Assembly: GCA_022843465.1 (NCBI GenBank) | Contig: JALHNO010000021.1 | Location: forward strand, 18,671 to 82,670 | Reading direction: 5' to 3' | Origin: Pseudomonadota bacterium | GTDB taxonomy: Bacteria > Pseudomonadota > Gammaproteobacteria > Xanthomonadales > Ahniellaceae | Length of the DNA stretch: 64,000 nt | In this document: positions 17,718-26,321 of the stretch, one piece after another | How positions within the stretch are numbered: the stretch's first letter is position 1 | How the letters are laid out: every line of letters begins with the position of its first letter | Notes under the pieces: model-generated | The model's database searches: none | The model's input: the letters and a program-made list of their open reading frames with translations, nothing else | What the model was told of the DNA's origin: nothing | Translations under genes and position numbers: made by a program

Positions 17718-19106
17718 ATGCAAACGCCCAATACGCTCGCCTTCAGCTCACTCGCCCTGGCCCCGAATCTGGCGCAGGGTCTCGATGCCCTCGCCTATAC
17801 CAGCATGACTCCGGTGCAGGCCGAGGCACTGCCCCTGATCCTGGCCGGGCGCGATCTCATTGCACAGGCGCCCACTGGAAGCGGCAAGACGGCAGCGTTT
17901 GGGCTCGGTCTGCTGCAAAACCTCGACCCCAGCCTGATCCGTCTGCAGGCCCTGGTGCTCTGTCCCACCCGTGAACTGGCCGATCAGGTCGCCAAGGAAA
18001 TCCGCAAACTCGCGATCGGCATTCCGAACCTGAAGGTGCTGCTGCTGACCGGTGGCGTCTCGCTGCGGCCACAACTGGCATCGCTGGTGCATGATCCCCA
18101 TGTCGTCGTTGGCACGCCCGGACGTGTACAGGAGTTGATGCGCAAGGAAGCCCTGCATCTGGGCGGCATTCGCACCTTCGTGCTGGATGAGGCCGACCGC
18201 ATGCTCGACATGGGCTTCGAGGAAGCAATCCGCGATATCGCCGCACGCGTGAACAAATCCCGTCAGAGCCTGCTGTTCTCGGCGACCTATCCTGCAGCCA
18301 TTCGCGATATCGCACGCAGCCTGTTGCGCGACCCCGCCGAGGTGCGGGTTGCCCAAGTCGCCGAGCAGCCGGTGGTCGCGCAGATCTTTCACGAGGCCGA
18401 ACTGGCGCAGAAGCCGGCGGCATTGGCCGCGCTGTTGCTGGATCACAAGCCGGATTCTGCCGTGGTGTTCTGCAATACCCGACGCGACACCGAGGACGTC
18501 GCCAAGTCCCTGCAGGAATGGGGATTCTTTGCAGCCGCTCTGCACGGCGATATGGAACAGCGCGACCGCGACGAGATCCTGGTCTGTTTTGCCAATGGCA
18601 GCTGCAATGTACTGCTGGCCAGCGACGTCGCCGCCCGTGGCCTCGACATCAAGGATCTCTCGGCGGTCATCAACTACGAGCTGCCGACCGATCCCGACGT
18701 CTATCTGCACCGGATCGGACGCACCGGCCGCGCCGGTCGCGGCGGCCTCGCGCTGAGCCTGGTGACGCCGCGCGAAATGCCGCGTGCCCATGTACTGGCC
18801 GACAGTCATGGCCAGAAATTCCGCTGGGCGACGGTGACGCCGTTGAGCAGCAAGACCGTCAATCCGCCGCAACCAACGATGGCGACGCTCTGCATTGACG
18901 CCGGCAAGACTGACAAGATGCGCGCCGGCGATATTCTCGGCGCGCTGACCGGCGACGCTGGCCTGCCCGCGGACGCAATCGGCAAGATCGATATCTTTGC
19001 GACACGTTCCTACGTCGCCATCAAGCGTGAACTGCTGAATCAGGCACATCAGCGCCTGAGTGCGGGCAAGATCAAGGGCCGCAGCTTTCGCGTACGCAGA
19101 ATCTGA
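17718..19106 (+). CDS. dbpA: ATP-dependent RNA helicase DbpA
   Basis: A 462-residue DEAD-box helicase acting on 23S rRNA during large-subunit assembly. Visible motifs are the Q-motif region (YTSMTPVQAEALP), motif I APTGSGKT, Ia PTRELA, II DEAD, III SAT, V ASDVAARGLDIK and VI HRIGRTGRAGRGG. The C-terminal 75 residues (MATLCIDAGKTDKMRAGDIL... FATRSYVAIKRE) form the RNA-binding domain that marks DbpA and gives specificity for 23S rRNA hairpin 92. Length matches E. coli DbpA (457). The frame is open back to 17640, but the extra residues are unlike the family, so ATG 17718 is chosen even though its SD is poor. It converges with the porin gene. Confidence 0.93.
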   Translation: MQTPNTLAFSSLALAPNLAQGLDALAYTSMTPVQAEALPLILAGRDLIAQAPTGSGKTAAFGLGLLQNLDPSLIRLQALVLCPTRELADQVAKEIRKLAIGIPNLKVLLLTGGVSLRPQLASLVHDPHVVVGTPGRVQELMRKEALHLGGIRTFVLDEADRMLDMGFEEAIRDIAARVNKSRQSLLFSATYPAAIRDIARSLLRDPAEVRVAQVAEQPVVAQIFHEAELAQKPAALAALLLDHKPDSAVVFCNTRRDTEDVAKSLQEWGFFAAALHGDMEQRDRDEILVCFANGSCNVLLASDVAARGLDIKDLSAVINYELPTDPDVYLHRIGRTGRAGRGGLALSLVTPREMPRAHVLADSHGQKFRWATVTPLSSKTVNPPQPTMATLCIDAGKTDKMRAGDILGALTGDAGLPADAIGKIDIFATRSYVAIKRELLNQAHQRLSAGKIKGRSFRVRRI

Positions 19107-19152
19107 CTGCTCGGCCGCCACCTGCGCGGGGCGCAGCGCACAGCGGTTCGAA

Positions 19153-19175
19153 CAGCCGGCGACGCGCGCCGGCTG
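19153..19175. terminator. Hairpin between convergent dbpA and porin genes
   Basis: CAGCCGGC and GCCGGCTG form a perfect 8-base stem with a 7-base loop in the 90-base gap between the two convergent stop codons. There is no T-run on either side, so factor-independent termination would be weak. Confidence 0.35.
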
Positions 19176-19196
19176 GTCATGGCCGCCTGGCGACGA

Positions 19197-20309
19197 TCAG
19201 AAGCCGATCTGTGCGCGGAACTCCAGGATATCCGGGTTGTCGCTGATGCCTCGGCGATCGCTGTCGACCGAAATCGCATTGGCCATCAGGCGCGCATTCG
19301 GGTGCGCCCACCAGGTAAGCCCCAATGTCCAGTTGGACTCGACGCCGCCGAGTACGGCGCCATCATCAAGATCGAGGTGGCTGTAGCGCAGCCCGAGTTC
19401 CCAGGCGCCGCGTGCGCCGTCGAGCTTGGGGGCGTCGATCGTGCCGTTCTTGTAGCCGCGCGCGTGCTCGGTCAAGAACCAGCCTGCCTGCAGGTAATAG
19501 CCGGCGCCGGAGAAGTCGGGACGGCCAGCACGCTGAAAGCTGCCGTGGACATACTCGGACTGCAGCAGCAAGGGGCCATCGACATAGGCCGCCTCGAGAC
19601 CGATCCGCTGGATCGAGTCGACATCGGCAAGCGTGCCGGTGTCGGCAAAGCGCCGCGGCGACAGGCTGGCCTCGGGGCGCGTCGAGAATCGTCCGCTATC
19701 GGACTTGGGGTTTTCGCTGGCCGCAGCAGCAGCAAGATGCAGGAACCGGCCGTCGGCCGAGATCGGCAGCCAGGTCGCGCGGGCGGCAATGCCGGTCCCC
19801 TTGTTGATCCCCTCGAGGGTCTGACCATAAGCACTCACTGCCAGAGACCAGTCGGGCCGCGTGTAGGCGTACTCCGCGCCAAGGCGGCGCGCAATCCCCA
19901 TCGCCGAGGGCAAGCCCTGCTCCATGAACAACGAATTGCGATCCGAAGTCAGCTCCTCAAGAAAAAACGGCTGCTTGAACTGGCCGGCCTTGACCGAGTG
20001 CCCATTGGCGAAGTTGTATTTGGCGTAGGCATCCGTCCACTGATTGCTTGCCAGGTCGTACTCGACCTTCATTTCCAGATCCTTAGCGTGCTTTGCGGTC
20101 GCGCTCAGACGCATCCGGCGGAAGTCGCTGGCGTCTTCCAGCGTGCTGGCATCGGAGCGGAACTCCGCCCAGTCGTACTGGAAGTTCACGCCTGGTGCCA
20201 ATGACCAGTCCGAAGCCTGGGTGCCGCCCGCAGCGAAAAGGAGGGAAGCGCAGATCGCCAGCGTCAATGTCGACCGCCTGGTGTAGTTTTGATGACGAAA
20301 GCAAGTCAC
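19197..20309 (-). CDS. OprP/OprO-like phosphate-selective porin
   Basis: A 370-residue outer-membrane beta-barrel. The start is GTG 20309 with CGGAG about seven bases upstream. A signal peptide (hydrophobic run LTLAICASLLFAAGGTQA) precedes the mature part, which alternates short aromatic strands and turns and ends in the C-terminal Phe (FRAQIGF) needed for barrel assembly. Segments such as FRRMRLSATAKHAKDLEMKV and KAGQFKQPFFLEELTSDR are typical of the phosphate-selective porin O/P family, trimeric channels for phosphate or polyphosphate. A good Pho box lies 49-65 bases before the start, and the gene is divergent from pstSCAB-phoU, both supporting a role in phosphate uptake. Pyrophosphate or polyphosphate specificity cannot be told from sequence. 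Confidence 0.87.
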   Translation of the reverse strand: MTCFRHQNYTRRSTLTLAICASLLFAAGGTQASDWSLAPGVNFQYDWAEFRSDASTLEDASDFRRMRLSATAKHAKDLEMKVEYDLASNQWTDAYAKYNFANGHSVKAGQFKQPFFLEELTSDRNSLFMEQGLPSAMGIARRLGAEYAYTRPDWSLAVSAYGQTLEGINKGTGIAARATWLPISADGRFLHLAAAAASENPKSDSGRFSTRPEASLSPRRFADTGTLADVDSIQRIGLEAAYVDGPLLLQSEYVHGSFQRAGRPDFSGAGYYLQAGWFLTEHARGYKNGTIDAPKLDGARGAWELGLRYSHLDLDDGAVLGGVESNWTLGLTWWAHPNARLMANAISVDSDRRGISDNPDILEFRAQIGF

Positions 20310-20357
20310 GCATATTCTCCGGAAGCGTCAGGAAGGTGACGATTATTTAGCGCTGCC

Positions 20358-20374
20358 ATGACACTATGATGACA
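20358..20374 (-). promoter_or_regulatory. Pho box for the porin gene
   Basis: On the minus strand the sequence reads TGTCATCATAGTGTCAT: two identical TGTCAT halves 11 bases apart, the exact PhoB-binding architecture. A -10-like TAAATA follows after about eight bases at 20349-20344, as expected for promoters in which the Pho box replaces the -35 element. The start codon is at 20309. Confidence 0.85.
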
Positions 20375-20414
20375 ACATGGCAACTTCGAGCCGGCTGCAG
20401 GCGCGGTCAACGCG

Positions 20415-20431
20415 CCGCGGACAGTCCGCGG
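20415..20431. other. Hairpin between the two Pho promoters
   Basis: CCGCGGA-CAG-TCCGCGG is a perfect 7-base inverted repeat between the divergent Pho boxes. It may insulate the two promoters or be incidental in GC-rich DNA. Confidence 0.3.
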
Positions 20432-20461
20432 CCAGGCCGCCGCCGCCGCAGTGAACGTGAT

Positions 20462-20478
20462 TGTCACAATGCTGCAAC
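20462..20478 (+). promoter_or_regulatory. Pho box for pstS (weaker)
   Basis: TGTCAC-AATGC-TGCAAC gives one perfect half (TGTCAC) and one with four of six matches, 11 bases apart. A -10-like TAGGAT at 20489-20494 follows after exactly ten bases. ATG of pstS is at 20525. The spacing supports a PhoB-activated promoter despite the poor second half. Confidence 0.6.
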
Positions 20479-20524
20479 ATGATGGAAATAGGATGCACTC
20501 CTGTCTTCAACCGAGCCGGAACCC

Positions 20525-21592
20525 ATGCACACCTCAATCCTCAACTCAAGTCTGCGCTTTTCCATCGCCGTCTCCACCCTCATGATTCTCGCGGCCTGTG
20601 GTGACAAGGGTGCGAAATCCCCCGAGGATGCTGCCTCCGCGGCAGCACCGACGCCAACCGCCGAAACCAGCTCGGTCATCCAGATCGACGGTTCGAGCAC
20701 GGTCTACCCGCTCACCGAGGCAGTTGCCGAAGAGTTCCAGGGCTCCACGAAGGGCCAGGTCCGCGTCACGGTAGGCGTGTCGGGTACCGGCGGTGGCTTC
20801 AAGAAGTTCTGCCGTGGCGAACTCGACATCTCCGGCGCCTCGCGTCCGATCCAGCGCGCCGAAATGGATATCTGCGCCGCCGCCGGCATCAAGTACTTCG
20901 AGATTCCGGTCGCCTATGATGCGCTGACCGTGGTCGTCAATCCGCAGAATCCACTGGACAGCATCACCGTCGATGAACTCAAGCGCATCTGGGAACCATC
21001 GGCCCAGGGCAACATCAGCAAGTGGAACCAGATCAATCCGGCCTGGACCGATGCCAATTTCACCCTGTACGGAGCCGGTTCGGACTCCGGCACATTCGAC
21101 TATTTTACCGAGGCTGTGGTCGGCAAGGCCAAGTCCAGCCGCGGTGACTACACCGCGTCGGAAGACGACAATGTGCTGGTCCAGGGCGTTGCCAACGATG
21201 TCAATGCGATCGGCTATTTTGGTTACGCCTACTTCGCCGAGAATCAGGACAAGCTAAAGGCGCTTGCGATCCAGACCACGGCCGATGCAACTGGCGTGCG
21301 GCCTTCGATGGAAACCGTGATCGACGGCACCTACACACCGCTGGCGCGTCCGATGTTCATCTATGTCAGTGACAAAGCCTGGGCGCGTCCGGAAGTGAAA
21401 GCCTTCGTCGAGTATTACCTGGCCAATGCCGATACCCTGGCGCGTGAGGTCAACTATGTTCCGCTGCCGGCCGAGGCCTACACCAGCATCCGTGGCCATC
21501 TGGAACAGGGCAAGCTGGGCACCGTGTTCAACGGTGAAGCAGCAACCGCAGTGACCATCGAAGATCTGCTCAAGCGCGAGGCGGGTCTCTGA
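20525..21592 (+). CDS. pstS: Phosphate-binding lipoprotein PstS
   Basis: A 355-residue substrate-binding protein for the PstSCAB phosphate ABC transporter. The signal peptide ends in a lipobox LAAC with Cys25, so it should be lipid-anchored. A Ser/Ala/Pro/Thr-rich linker (about 30-48) leads to the binding domain, which shows the phosphate-contact loops [25 protein letters not shown] and [11 protein letters not shown]. The form with ISGASRPIQ and [10 protein letters not shown] matches the SphX/PstS-like lineage rather than E. coli PstS. It is the first gene of pstSCAB-phoU. The 230-base gap to pstC contains a hairpin that may make pstS mRNA more abundant than the rest. Confidence 0.95.
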   Translation: MHTSILNSSLRFSIAVSTLMILAACGDKGAKSPEDAASAAAPTPTAETSSVIQIDGSSTVYPLTEAVAEEFQGSTKGQVRVTVGVSGTGGGFKKFCRGELDISGASRPIQRAEMDICAAAGIKYFEIPVAYDALTVVVNPQNPLDSITVDELKRIWEPSAQGNISKWNQINPAWTDANFTLYGAGSDSGTFDYFTEAVVGKAKSSRGDYTASEDDNVLVQGVANDVNAIGYFGYAYFAENQDKLKALAIQTTADATGVRPSMETVIDGTYTPLARPMFIYVSDKAWARPEVKAFVEYYLANADTLAREVNYVPLPAEAYTSIRGHLEQGKLGTVFNGEAATAVTIEDLLKREAGL

Positions 21593-21771
21593 TCCAGTAG
21601 GACCATCAGGAAAACTCTGACAAGATCAGGAGCCGGGAGAGCCGCTGCACCAAGGGGCGAGAATCCGCAGGTTCCTGCCTGTTCCGCTGTCGACAACGTC
21701 GGCTTGGCCAACGCCAGGCCGGGTAACGACGACGTTGCGATCACTTGTTCGGAGGTTTCCTGGAGAATGAT

Positions 21772-21799
21772 GCAGCCGGCGATCCGCCGGCTGCGTTTT
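21772..21799 (+). terminator. Hairpin with T-run between pstS and pstC
   Basis: GCAGCCGGC and GCCGGCTGC form a perfect 9-base stem with a GATCC loop, directly followed by GTTTT. This is a good factor-independent terminator shape. Its place after pstS and 24 bases before pstC suggests partial termination, which would give more PstS than membrane subunits. Confidence 0.65.
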
Positions 21800-21822
21800 G
21801 CGCCAAGCACGGAGATCATCGG

Positions 21823-22761
21823 ATGAGCAGCACGGCGGCAGCGAATACGGCGGAGTCAGCGGGCAACCGCATGCGCTACCGCGCCAACCGTCATGTCAAG
21901 GAACGCGTGATCGAGCTGGTCCTCATGCTGTCGGCCCTGGTCGCGGTATTCACCACCCTCGGCATCGTCTATGTCCTGGTCAAGGAATCCCTGGTCTTCT
22001 TTCGTGCGGTTCCGCTCTGGGATTTTCTCAGCGACAGCCAGTGGACCCCGCTGTTCACCGATGCCCACTTCGGGATCGGCGTGCTGCTTTCGGGCACGCT
22101 GACCAGTTCCGCAATCGCGCTCGCCGTTGCCATCCCATTGGGCACCGTGATCGCGGTCTACCTCTCCGAGTTTGCCAGCGACCGGGTCCGCGAGATCTGG
22201 AAGCCCGTGCTCGAACTGCTGGCCGGTGTGCCGACCATTGTGTTCGGCTACTTCGCGCTGTTCTTCGTGACGCCCTTGCTGCAGCGTTTCATACCGGGCC
22301 TTCCCGGATTCAACCTGCTGTCGGCGGGCCTGGTAATGGGTGTGATGATCGTGCCCTACATCAGTTCGATCAGCGAAGACGCCATGCGCGCGGTGCCGAT
22401 GGCGCTGCGTGAAGGCTCCTACGCGATGGGCGCCACGCGCCTGCAGACCGCACTGCGCGTAGTCGTGCCGGCGGCCTTCTCCGGGATCGCCGCCGCCTAC
22501 ATCCTGGGTATCTCGCGCGCTGTCGGCGAAACCATGATCGTCGCCGTTGCAGCCGGCATGCAGCCCAATCTCACGCTGGATCCGACGCAGCCGGCCGCCA
22601 CCATCACCGCGTACATTGTCCAGGTCGCCAAGGGTGATCTGCCGCACGGCAGCCTCGGCTATCAGACCATATTCGCCGCTGGCCTGACCCTCTTCATGGT
22701 GACACTCATCTTCAACCTGCTCGGCTTCTGGTTGCGCCGACGCTATCGGGAAGTCTACTGA
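21823..22761 (+). CDS. pstC: Phosphate ABC transporter permease PstC
   Basis: A 312-residue inner-membrane subunit of the Pst transporter with six predicted helices. The ABC-permease (EAA) loop reads EGSYAMGATRLQTALRVVVP, and AFSGIAAAYILGISRAVGETM follows; both are hallmarks of PstC/PstA. The start ATG 21823 has GGAG eight bases upstream; the frame is open 5' to 21745 but the extra residues are not family-like. It overlaps pstA by one base (TGATG), which implies translational coupling. Confidence 0.96.
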   Translation: MSSTAAANTAESAGNRMRYRANRHVKERVIELVLMLSALVAVFTTLGIVYVLVKESLVFFRAVPLWDFLSDSQWTPLFTDAHFGIGVLLSGTLTSSAIALAVAIPLGTVIAVYLSEFASDRVREIWKPVLELLAGVPTIVFGYFALFFVTPLLQRFIPGLPGFNLLSAGLVMGVMIVPYISSISEDAMRAVPMALREGSYAMGATRLQTALRVVVPAAFSGIAAAYILGISRAVGETMIVAVAAGMQPNLTLDPTQPAATITAYIVQVAKGDLPHGSLGYQTIFAAGLTLFMVTLIFNLLGFWLRRRYREVY

Positions 22762-23693
22762 TGAAGACCCTCACCGCCCCGGTACGCGAGCAGATGCGCG
22801 CCAGCATCGCAGCGCAGAAGCGCCGCGAACTGCTGTTCTCTGCGATGGGTTTCGCGGCGCTGTTTCTGATGTTCGTCACCTTCGTGGCCCTGTTCATCGA
22901 CATGATCGGTTCCGGCTTCGATCGCCTGAATCTCGACTTCTTCACCCATTTCGCCTCGCGCCGCGCTGAACAGGCCGGCATCCTGGCAGCCTGGGTCGGC
23001 AGCTTTACGGTGATGCTGGTGACTGCCTTCGTCGCCGTGCCGATCGGGGTGGGTGCCGGCATCTATCTCGAAGAGTACGCACCGGCAAACAAGCTCACCG
23101 CGATCATCGAAATCAACATCAACAATCTGGCGGGCGTGCCGTCGATCGTCTATGGATTGCTTGCGCTCGGCATGTTCGTGCACACGCTCGGGCTCGGCGC
23201 CAGCGTGCTGACCGCGGGCCTTACCCTGGCACTGCTGATCCTGCCGATCGTGATCGTCTCCACCCGCGAGGCCATCCGCAGTATTCCGGGCATGATCCGC
23301 GAAGCCGCCTATGCGCTGGGTGCCACGCGCTGGCAGGTCGTCCGTCATCATGTGCTGCCCTACTCGCTGCCCGGTATCCTGACTGGCGTGATCATCGGTC
23401 TGTCACGCGCGATCGGCGAAACCGCACCGATCGTCACCATTGGCGCGGTCACCTTCATCGCGTTCCTGCCGGAGTCGCCGATCAGCGGCAGTCCGCCCTT
23501 TGTTTCGTTCGATTGGTTGATGTCACCGTTCACCGCGATGCCGATCCAGATCTTCAACTGGACCTCGCGTCCGGAGGCTGCCTTCCAGCAGAATGCCTCG
23601 GCGGCCGCTCTGGTTCTGGTGGCGATGACCCTGATGATGAATGCCCTGGCGATATGGCTGCGTTTCCGCCTGCGCCGCAACCTCAAGTGGTAA
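22761..23693 (+). CDS. pstA: Phosphate ABC transporter permease PstA
   Basis: A 310-residue partner permease of PstC. An N-terminal helix ([20 protein letters not shown]) is followed by a periplasmic stretch and five more helices. The EAA loop is [21 protein letters not shown], followed by [20 protein letters not shown]. The start shares its A with the pstC stop. pstB begins seven bases after the stop. The length is close to the usual PstA length. Confidence 0.96.
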   Translation: MKTLTAPVREQMRASIAAQKRRELLFSAMGFAALFLMFVTFVALFIDMIGSGFDRLNLDFFTHFASRRAEQAGILAAWVGSFTVMLVTAFVAVPIGVGAGIYLEEYAPANKLTAIIEININNLAGVPSIVYGLLALGMFVHTLGLGASVLTAGLTLALLILPIVIVSTREAIRSIPGMIREAAYALGATRWQVVRHHVLPYSLPGILTGVIIGLSRAIGETAPIVTIGAVTFIAFLPESPISGSPPFVSFDWLMSPFTAMPIQIFNWTSRPEAAFQQNASAAALVLVAMTLMMNALAIWLRFRLRRNLKW

Positions 23694-23700
23694 CCCGACC

Positions 23701-24498
23701 ATGTCAAGCAAACTGCCCAAGCCCGATCTCGCCACCCTGCCGAAGAAAGCCGAGGCGCGCGATCTCAATTTCTTTTACGGCCAGTTCCAGGCTCTGAAGA
23801 ACATCAATCTGCCGATCCATGATCGCCGGGTGACCGCCCTGATCGGGCCCTCGGGTTGCGGCAAAAGCACCTTCCTGCGTTGCTTCAACCGGATGCACGA
23901 TCTTTATCGCGGCAATCGCTACGAGGGCGAGATCCGCTTCCATCCGGACAACATCAACCTGCTCGGTGCCGACATCGATCCGATTGAAGTGCGCATGCGC
24001 CTTTCCATGGTCTTCCAGAAGCCCAATCCGTTCCCCAAATCGATCTACGAGAACGTCGCCTACGGACTGCGCGTGCGCGGAGTGAAAAAGCGCAGCATCA
24101 TCGACGAAAAAGTCGAGGAAGCGCTGACCGGCGCTGCGCTGTGGAACGAAGTGAAGGACCGACTGCATGAGCAGGCCAACAATCTGTCGGGCGGACAGCA
24201 GCAGCGCATGTGCATCGCGCGCGCGCTCGCATCCGATCCGGAGTTGCTGCTGTTCGACGAGCCGACCTCGGCGCTGGACCCGATCGCCACGGCCAGCATC
24301 GAGGACCTGATCCACCAGCTCAAGGACAAAGTGACTATCCTCATCGTCACCCACAACATGCAGCAGGCTGCCCGGGTTTCCGATTTCACGGCCTATATGT
24401 ACCTCGGCGACCTGATCGAGTTCGGCTGGACTGACGACGTATTCTTCAGTCCGACCAACAAGCAGACCGAGGATTACATCACTGGCCGTTTCGGCTGA
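23701..24498 (+). CDS. pstB: Phosphate ABC transporter ATPase PstB
   Basis: A 265-residue ATPase that powers phosphate import. Walker A is GPSGCGKST, the Q-loop is in [10 protein letters not shown], the signature is LSGGQQQR, Walker B is [12 protein letters not shown] and the switch His is in [22 protein letters not shown] is specific to PstB. ATG 23701 lies seven bases after pstA. The 187-base gap to phoU carries a palindromic repeat element. Confidence 0.97.
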   Translation: MSSKLPKPDLATLPKKAEARDLNFFYGQFQALKNINLPIHDRRVTALIGPSGCGKSTFLRCFNRMHDLYRGNRYEGEIRFHPDNINLLGADIDPIEVRMRLSMVFQKPNPFPKSIYENVAYGLRVRGVKKRSIIDEKVEEALTGAALWNEVKDRLHEQANNLSGGQQQRMCIARALASDPELLLFDEPTSALDPIATASIEDLIHQLKDKVTILIVTHNMQQAARVSDFTAYMYLGDLIEFGWTDDVFFSPTNKQTEDYITGRFG

Positions 24499-24513
24499 GC
24501 ACAGGGCACTGAT

Positions 24514-24670
24514 GTCGTGAATCACAAGTATCGGGACAAGACAGAACGGATGGATTTTTTCGCAGGGCAAGGCGCGAGGAGGCGACATAGTGGGCGCTAT
24601 GGCAACGTCGAGCAACGCCGCCATGCGGAAAAAGACACTGCTTTGCGTTTCGACATTCATGATTCACGAC
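24514..24670. repeat. 157-base palindromic element with perfect 11-base terminal inverted repeats
   Basis: The left end GTCGTGAATCA is the exact reverse complement of the right end TGATTCACGAC. Inside, the halves stay partly complementary: TTTTTTCGCAGGGC on the left faces GCCATGCGGAAAAAG on the right, and CATAG-TGGGCG-CTATG marks the centre. This is the build of a MITE-like or ERIC-like intergenic palindrome. It sits inside the pst operon between pstB and phoU, where its transcript would fold into one long hairpin. It encodes nothing. Confidence 0.75.
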
Positions 24671-24685
24671 GCTAGGGAGCGCACC

Positions 24686-25393
24686 ATGTCCAACGAACAC
24701 ATCAGCACCCAGTACAACACCGAACTTGCTGCGCTGCGCGCCCGCGTCGTCGAAATGGGCGCGATGGTCAGCGAACAGTTCCGGCTCGCCGTCGAGGCGC
24801 TGACCTCTGGCCGCAGTGAACTGGCCGACCAGGTCGTCCAGAACGACAAGCGGGTCAACGACTATGAAGTGGACATTGACGACGACTGCGCCCACCTGAT
24901 CGCCAAGCGGCAACCGGCGGCGGGCGACCTGCGGATGGTGCTCGGCATTACCAAGATGGTGACCGATCTGGAGCGCACTGGCGACAAGGCGCGCAAGATC
25001 GCAAGGCTCTCGGGAGCGATCCGCTCCAGTGGTGTTGACGGCAGCGACTGGGTCGCGAGCACGCGCAGGATTGCCGATGCCACGCGCAAGCTGATCGACG
25101 AGGCCGTGCAGGCTTTTTCAGCCAACGATATCGATCTTGCGATCAGCGTGATCCGCGGGTCGCGCGCGGTCGGCCGCCAGGTCAATGCGGTCTCGTCCGA
25201 ACTGGTCAAGCGCATAGCGGAAACGCCCAGCCAGGTGGCCATTCTGCTGGACATGATGGCGGTCACCAAGGCCGTTGATCGCGTTGCCGATCACGCCAGC
25301 AATCTCGCCGAGCACCTGATCTACATCGTCAAGGGCACCGATGTTCGCCATGCGACGCTGGATCAGATCGAACGCGAAACCCTGCAGCGCTGA
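24686..25393 (+). CDS. phoU: Phosphate signalling regulator PhoU
   Basis: A 235-residue all-helical protein built from two repeated three-helix bundles that bind metal clusters. The repeats carry the family motifs VNDYEVDIDDDC in the first half and AVDRVADHASNLAEHLIYIV in the second; LERTGDKARKIA is the matching part of repeat one. PhoU links the Pst transporter to the PhoR kinase and represses the Pho regulon when phosphate is plentiful. phoR and phoB are not in this window. The chosen ATG 24686 follows GGGAGCGCACC; upstream frame extension runs into the palindromic element. Confidence 0.96.
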   Translation: MSNEHISTQYNTELAALRARVVEMGAMVSEQFRLAVEALTSGRSELADQVVQNDKRVNDYEVDIDDDCAHLIAKRQPAAGDLRMVLGITKMVTDLERTGDKARKIARLSGAIRSSGVDGSDWVASTRRIADATRKLIDEAVQAFSANDIDLAISVIRGSRAVGRQVNAVSSELVKRIAETPSQVAILLDMMAVTKAVDRVADHASNLAEHLIYIVKGTDVRHATLDQIERETLQR

Positions 25394-25512
25394 CGCGGTC
25401 AGCAGCCCGGATCGGTGCCGCACTCGGCAACCCCACCAGGACTTCCGGGAACTATCGAAGTGGTCCCTGGGTCCCAGCGCCACCGCAGTCGGCGGTGCTC
25501 GGAGATCGTGTC

Positions 25513-26244
25513 ATGCGCTTTGCATTGAGTCTGCTGCTGTTTCTGCTCGGCTATTCGACCATGGTCTGCGCCGACGACCATCCCAGGATCCGCGAAGCAC
25601 TGACCCGGCTCGCACCGACCCTGCAGATCGATTCGATCCGGCCATCTGCGATGGCTGGCATGTACGAGGTCATTGCCGCGGGCGAGGTGATGTACCTCAG
25701 CGAGGATGGCACGTTTCTGCTGCAGGGCCGTCTGATCGACACCCGCACGCGCACTGATGTCACCGCCGACGCCGAAAAGCGGTTGCGTGCGCTCGCGCTC
25801 GGCAAGATAGGCCCGGAGAAGCGCCTGAGCTTCGAAGCCAAGGACCCGAAACACCGCGTCACCATTTTCACCGACGTAGACTGCGGCTACTGTCGCAAGC
25901 TGCATCAGGAAATCGCCGACTACAACCGCGCTGGCATCAGCGTCGATTATCTGTTCTTCCCGCGCGCCGGACTGAACTCGGCCTCGTTCGACAAGGCAGC
26001 CTTCATCTGGTGCTCGGACGATCGCAGGCAGGCCATGAACCAGAGCATGACGGCCGCGGGCCTCGCGCACACGCCGGCAAGCTGCGCGCATCCGATCGGC
26101 GAAACCCTGGCGCTGGGCCAACGCATCTCCAAGGCCGGTACGCCGACAATCCTCGCCGCAGATGGCAGTTTTCTCGGGGGCTATCAGAGCGCCGCCGAAC
26201 TCGGCAAACGCCTGGCGGCGCTGAACACGACCGCCGCGCCCTGA
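25513..26244 (+). CDS. DsbC-like periplasmic disulfide isomerase
   Basis: A 243-residue secreted thioredoxin-fold protein. GGAG lies eight bases before ATG 25513. The signal peptide (about 1-19, LLLFLLGYSTMVCA) is followed by a DsbC-type N-terminal dimerisation region (APTLQIDSIRPSAMAGMYEV) and the linker helix. The thioredoxin-like domain has the active site Cys124-Gly-Tyr-Cys127 in FTDVDCGYCRKLH and the cis-Pro in KAGTPTILA. A second Cys pair (WCSDD and ASCAH) corresponds to the structural disulfide of DsbC. It probably corrects wrong disulfides in secreted proteins and would be kept reduced by DsbD, not encoded here. It stands alone between phoU and the MocR gene. Confidence 0.9.
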   Translation: MRFALSLLLFLLGYSTMVCADDHPRIREALTRLAPTLQIDSIRPSAMAGMYEVIAAGEVMYLSEDGTFLLQGRLIDTRTRTDVTADAEKRLRALALGKIGPEKRLSFEAKDPKHRVTIFTDVDCGYCRKLHQEIADYNRAGISVDYLFFPRAGLNSASFDKAAFIWCSDDRRQAMNQSMTAAGLAHTPASCAHPIGETLALGQRISKAGTPTILAADGSFLGGYQSAAELGKRLAALNTTAAP

Positions 26245-26321
26245 CTTGACTCCTCGCACGCGGCGACGACATCGAGAAATCCGGTGTCGTTCCTGCTGGG
26301 TTCGCAATGCCGCGTGGGTCG

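Noticed and set aside
21593..21771. Possible riboswitch between pstS and pstC
   Set aside because: Short GC-rich hairpins are present, but no known riboswitch core could be matched; the terminator alone explains the structure.
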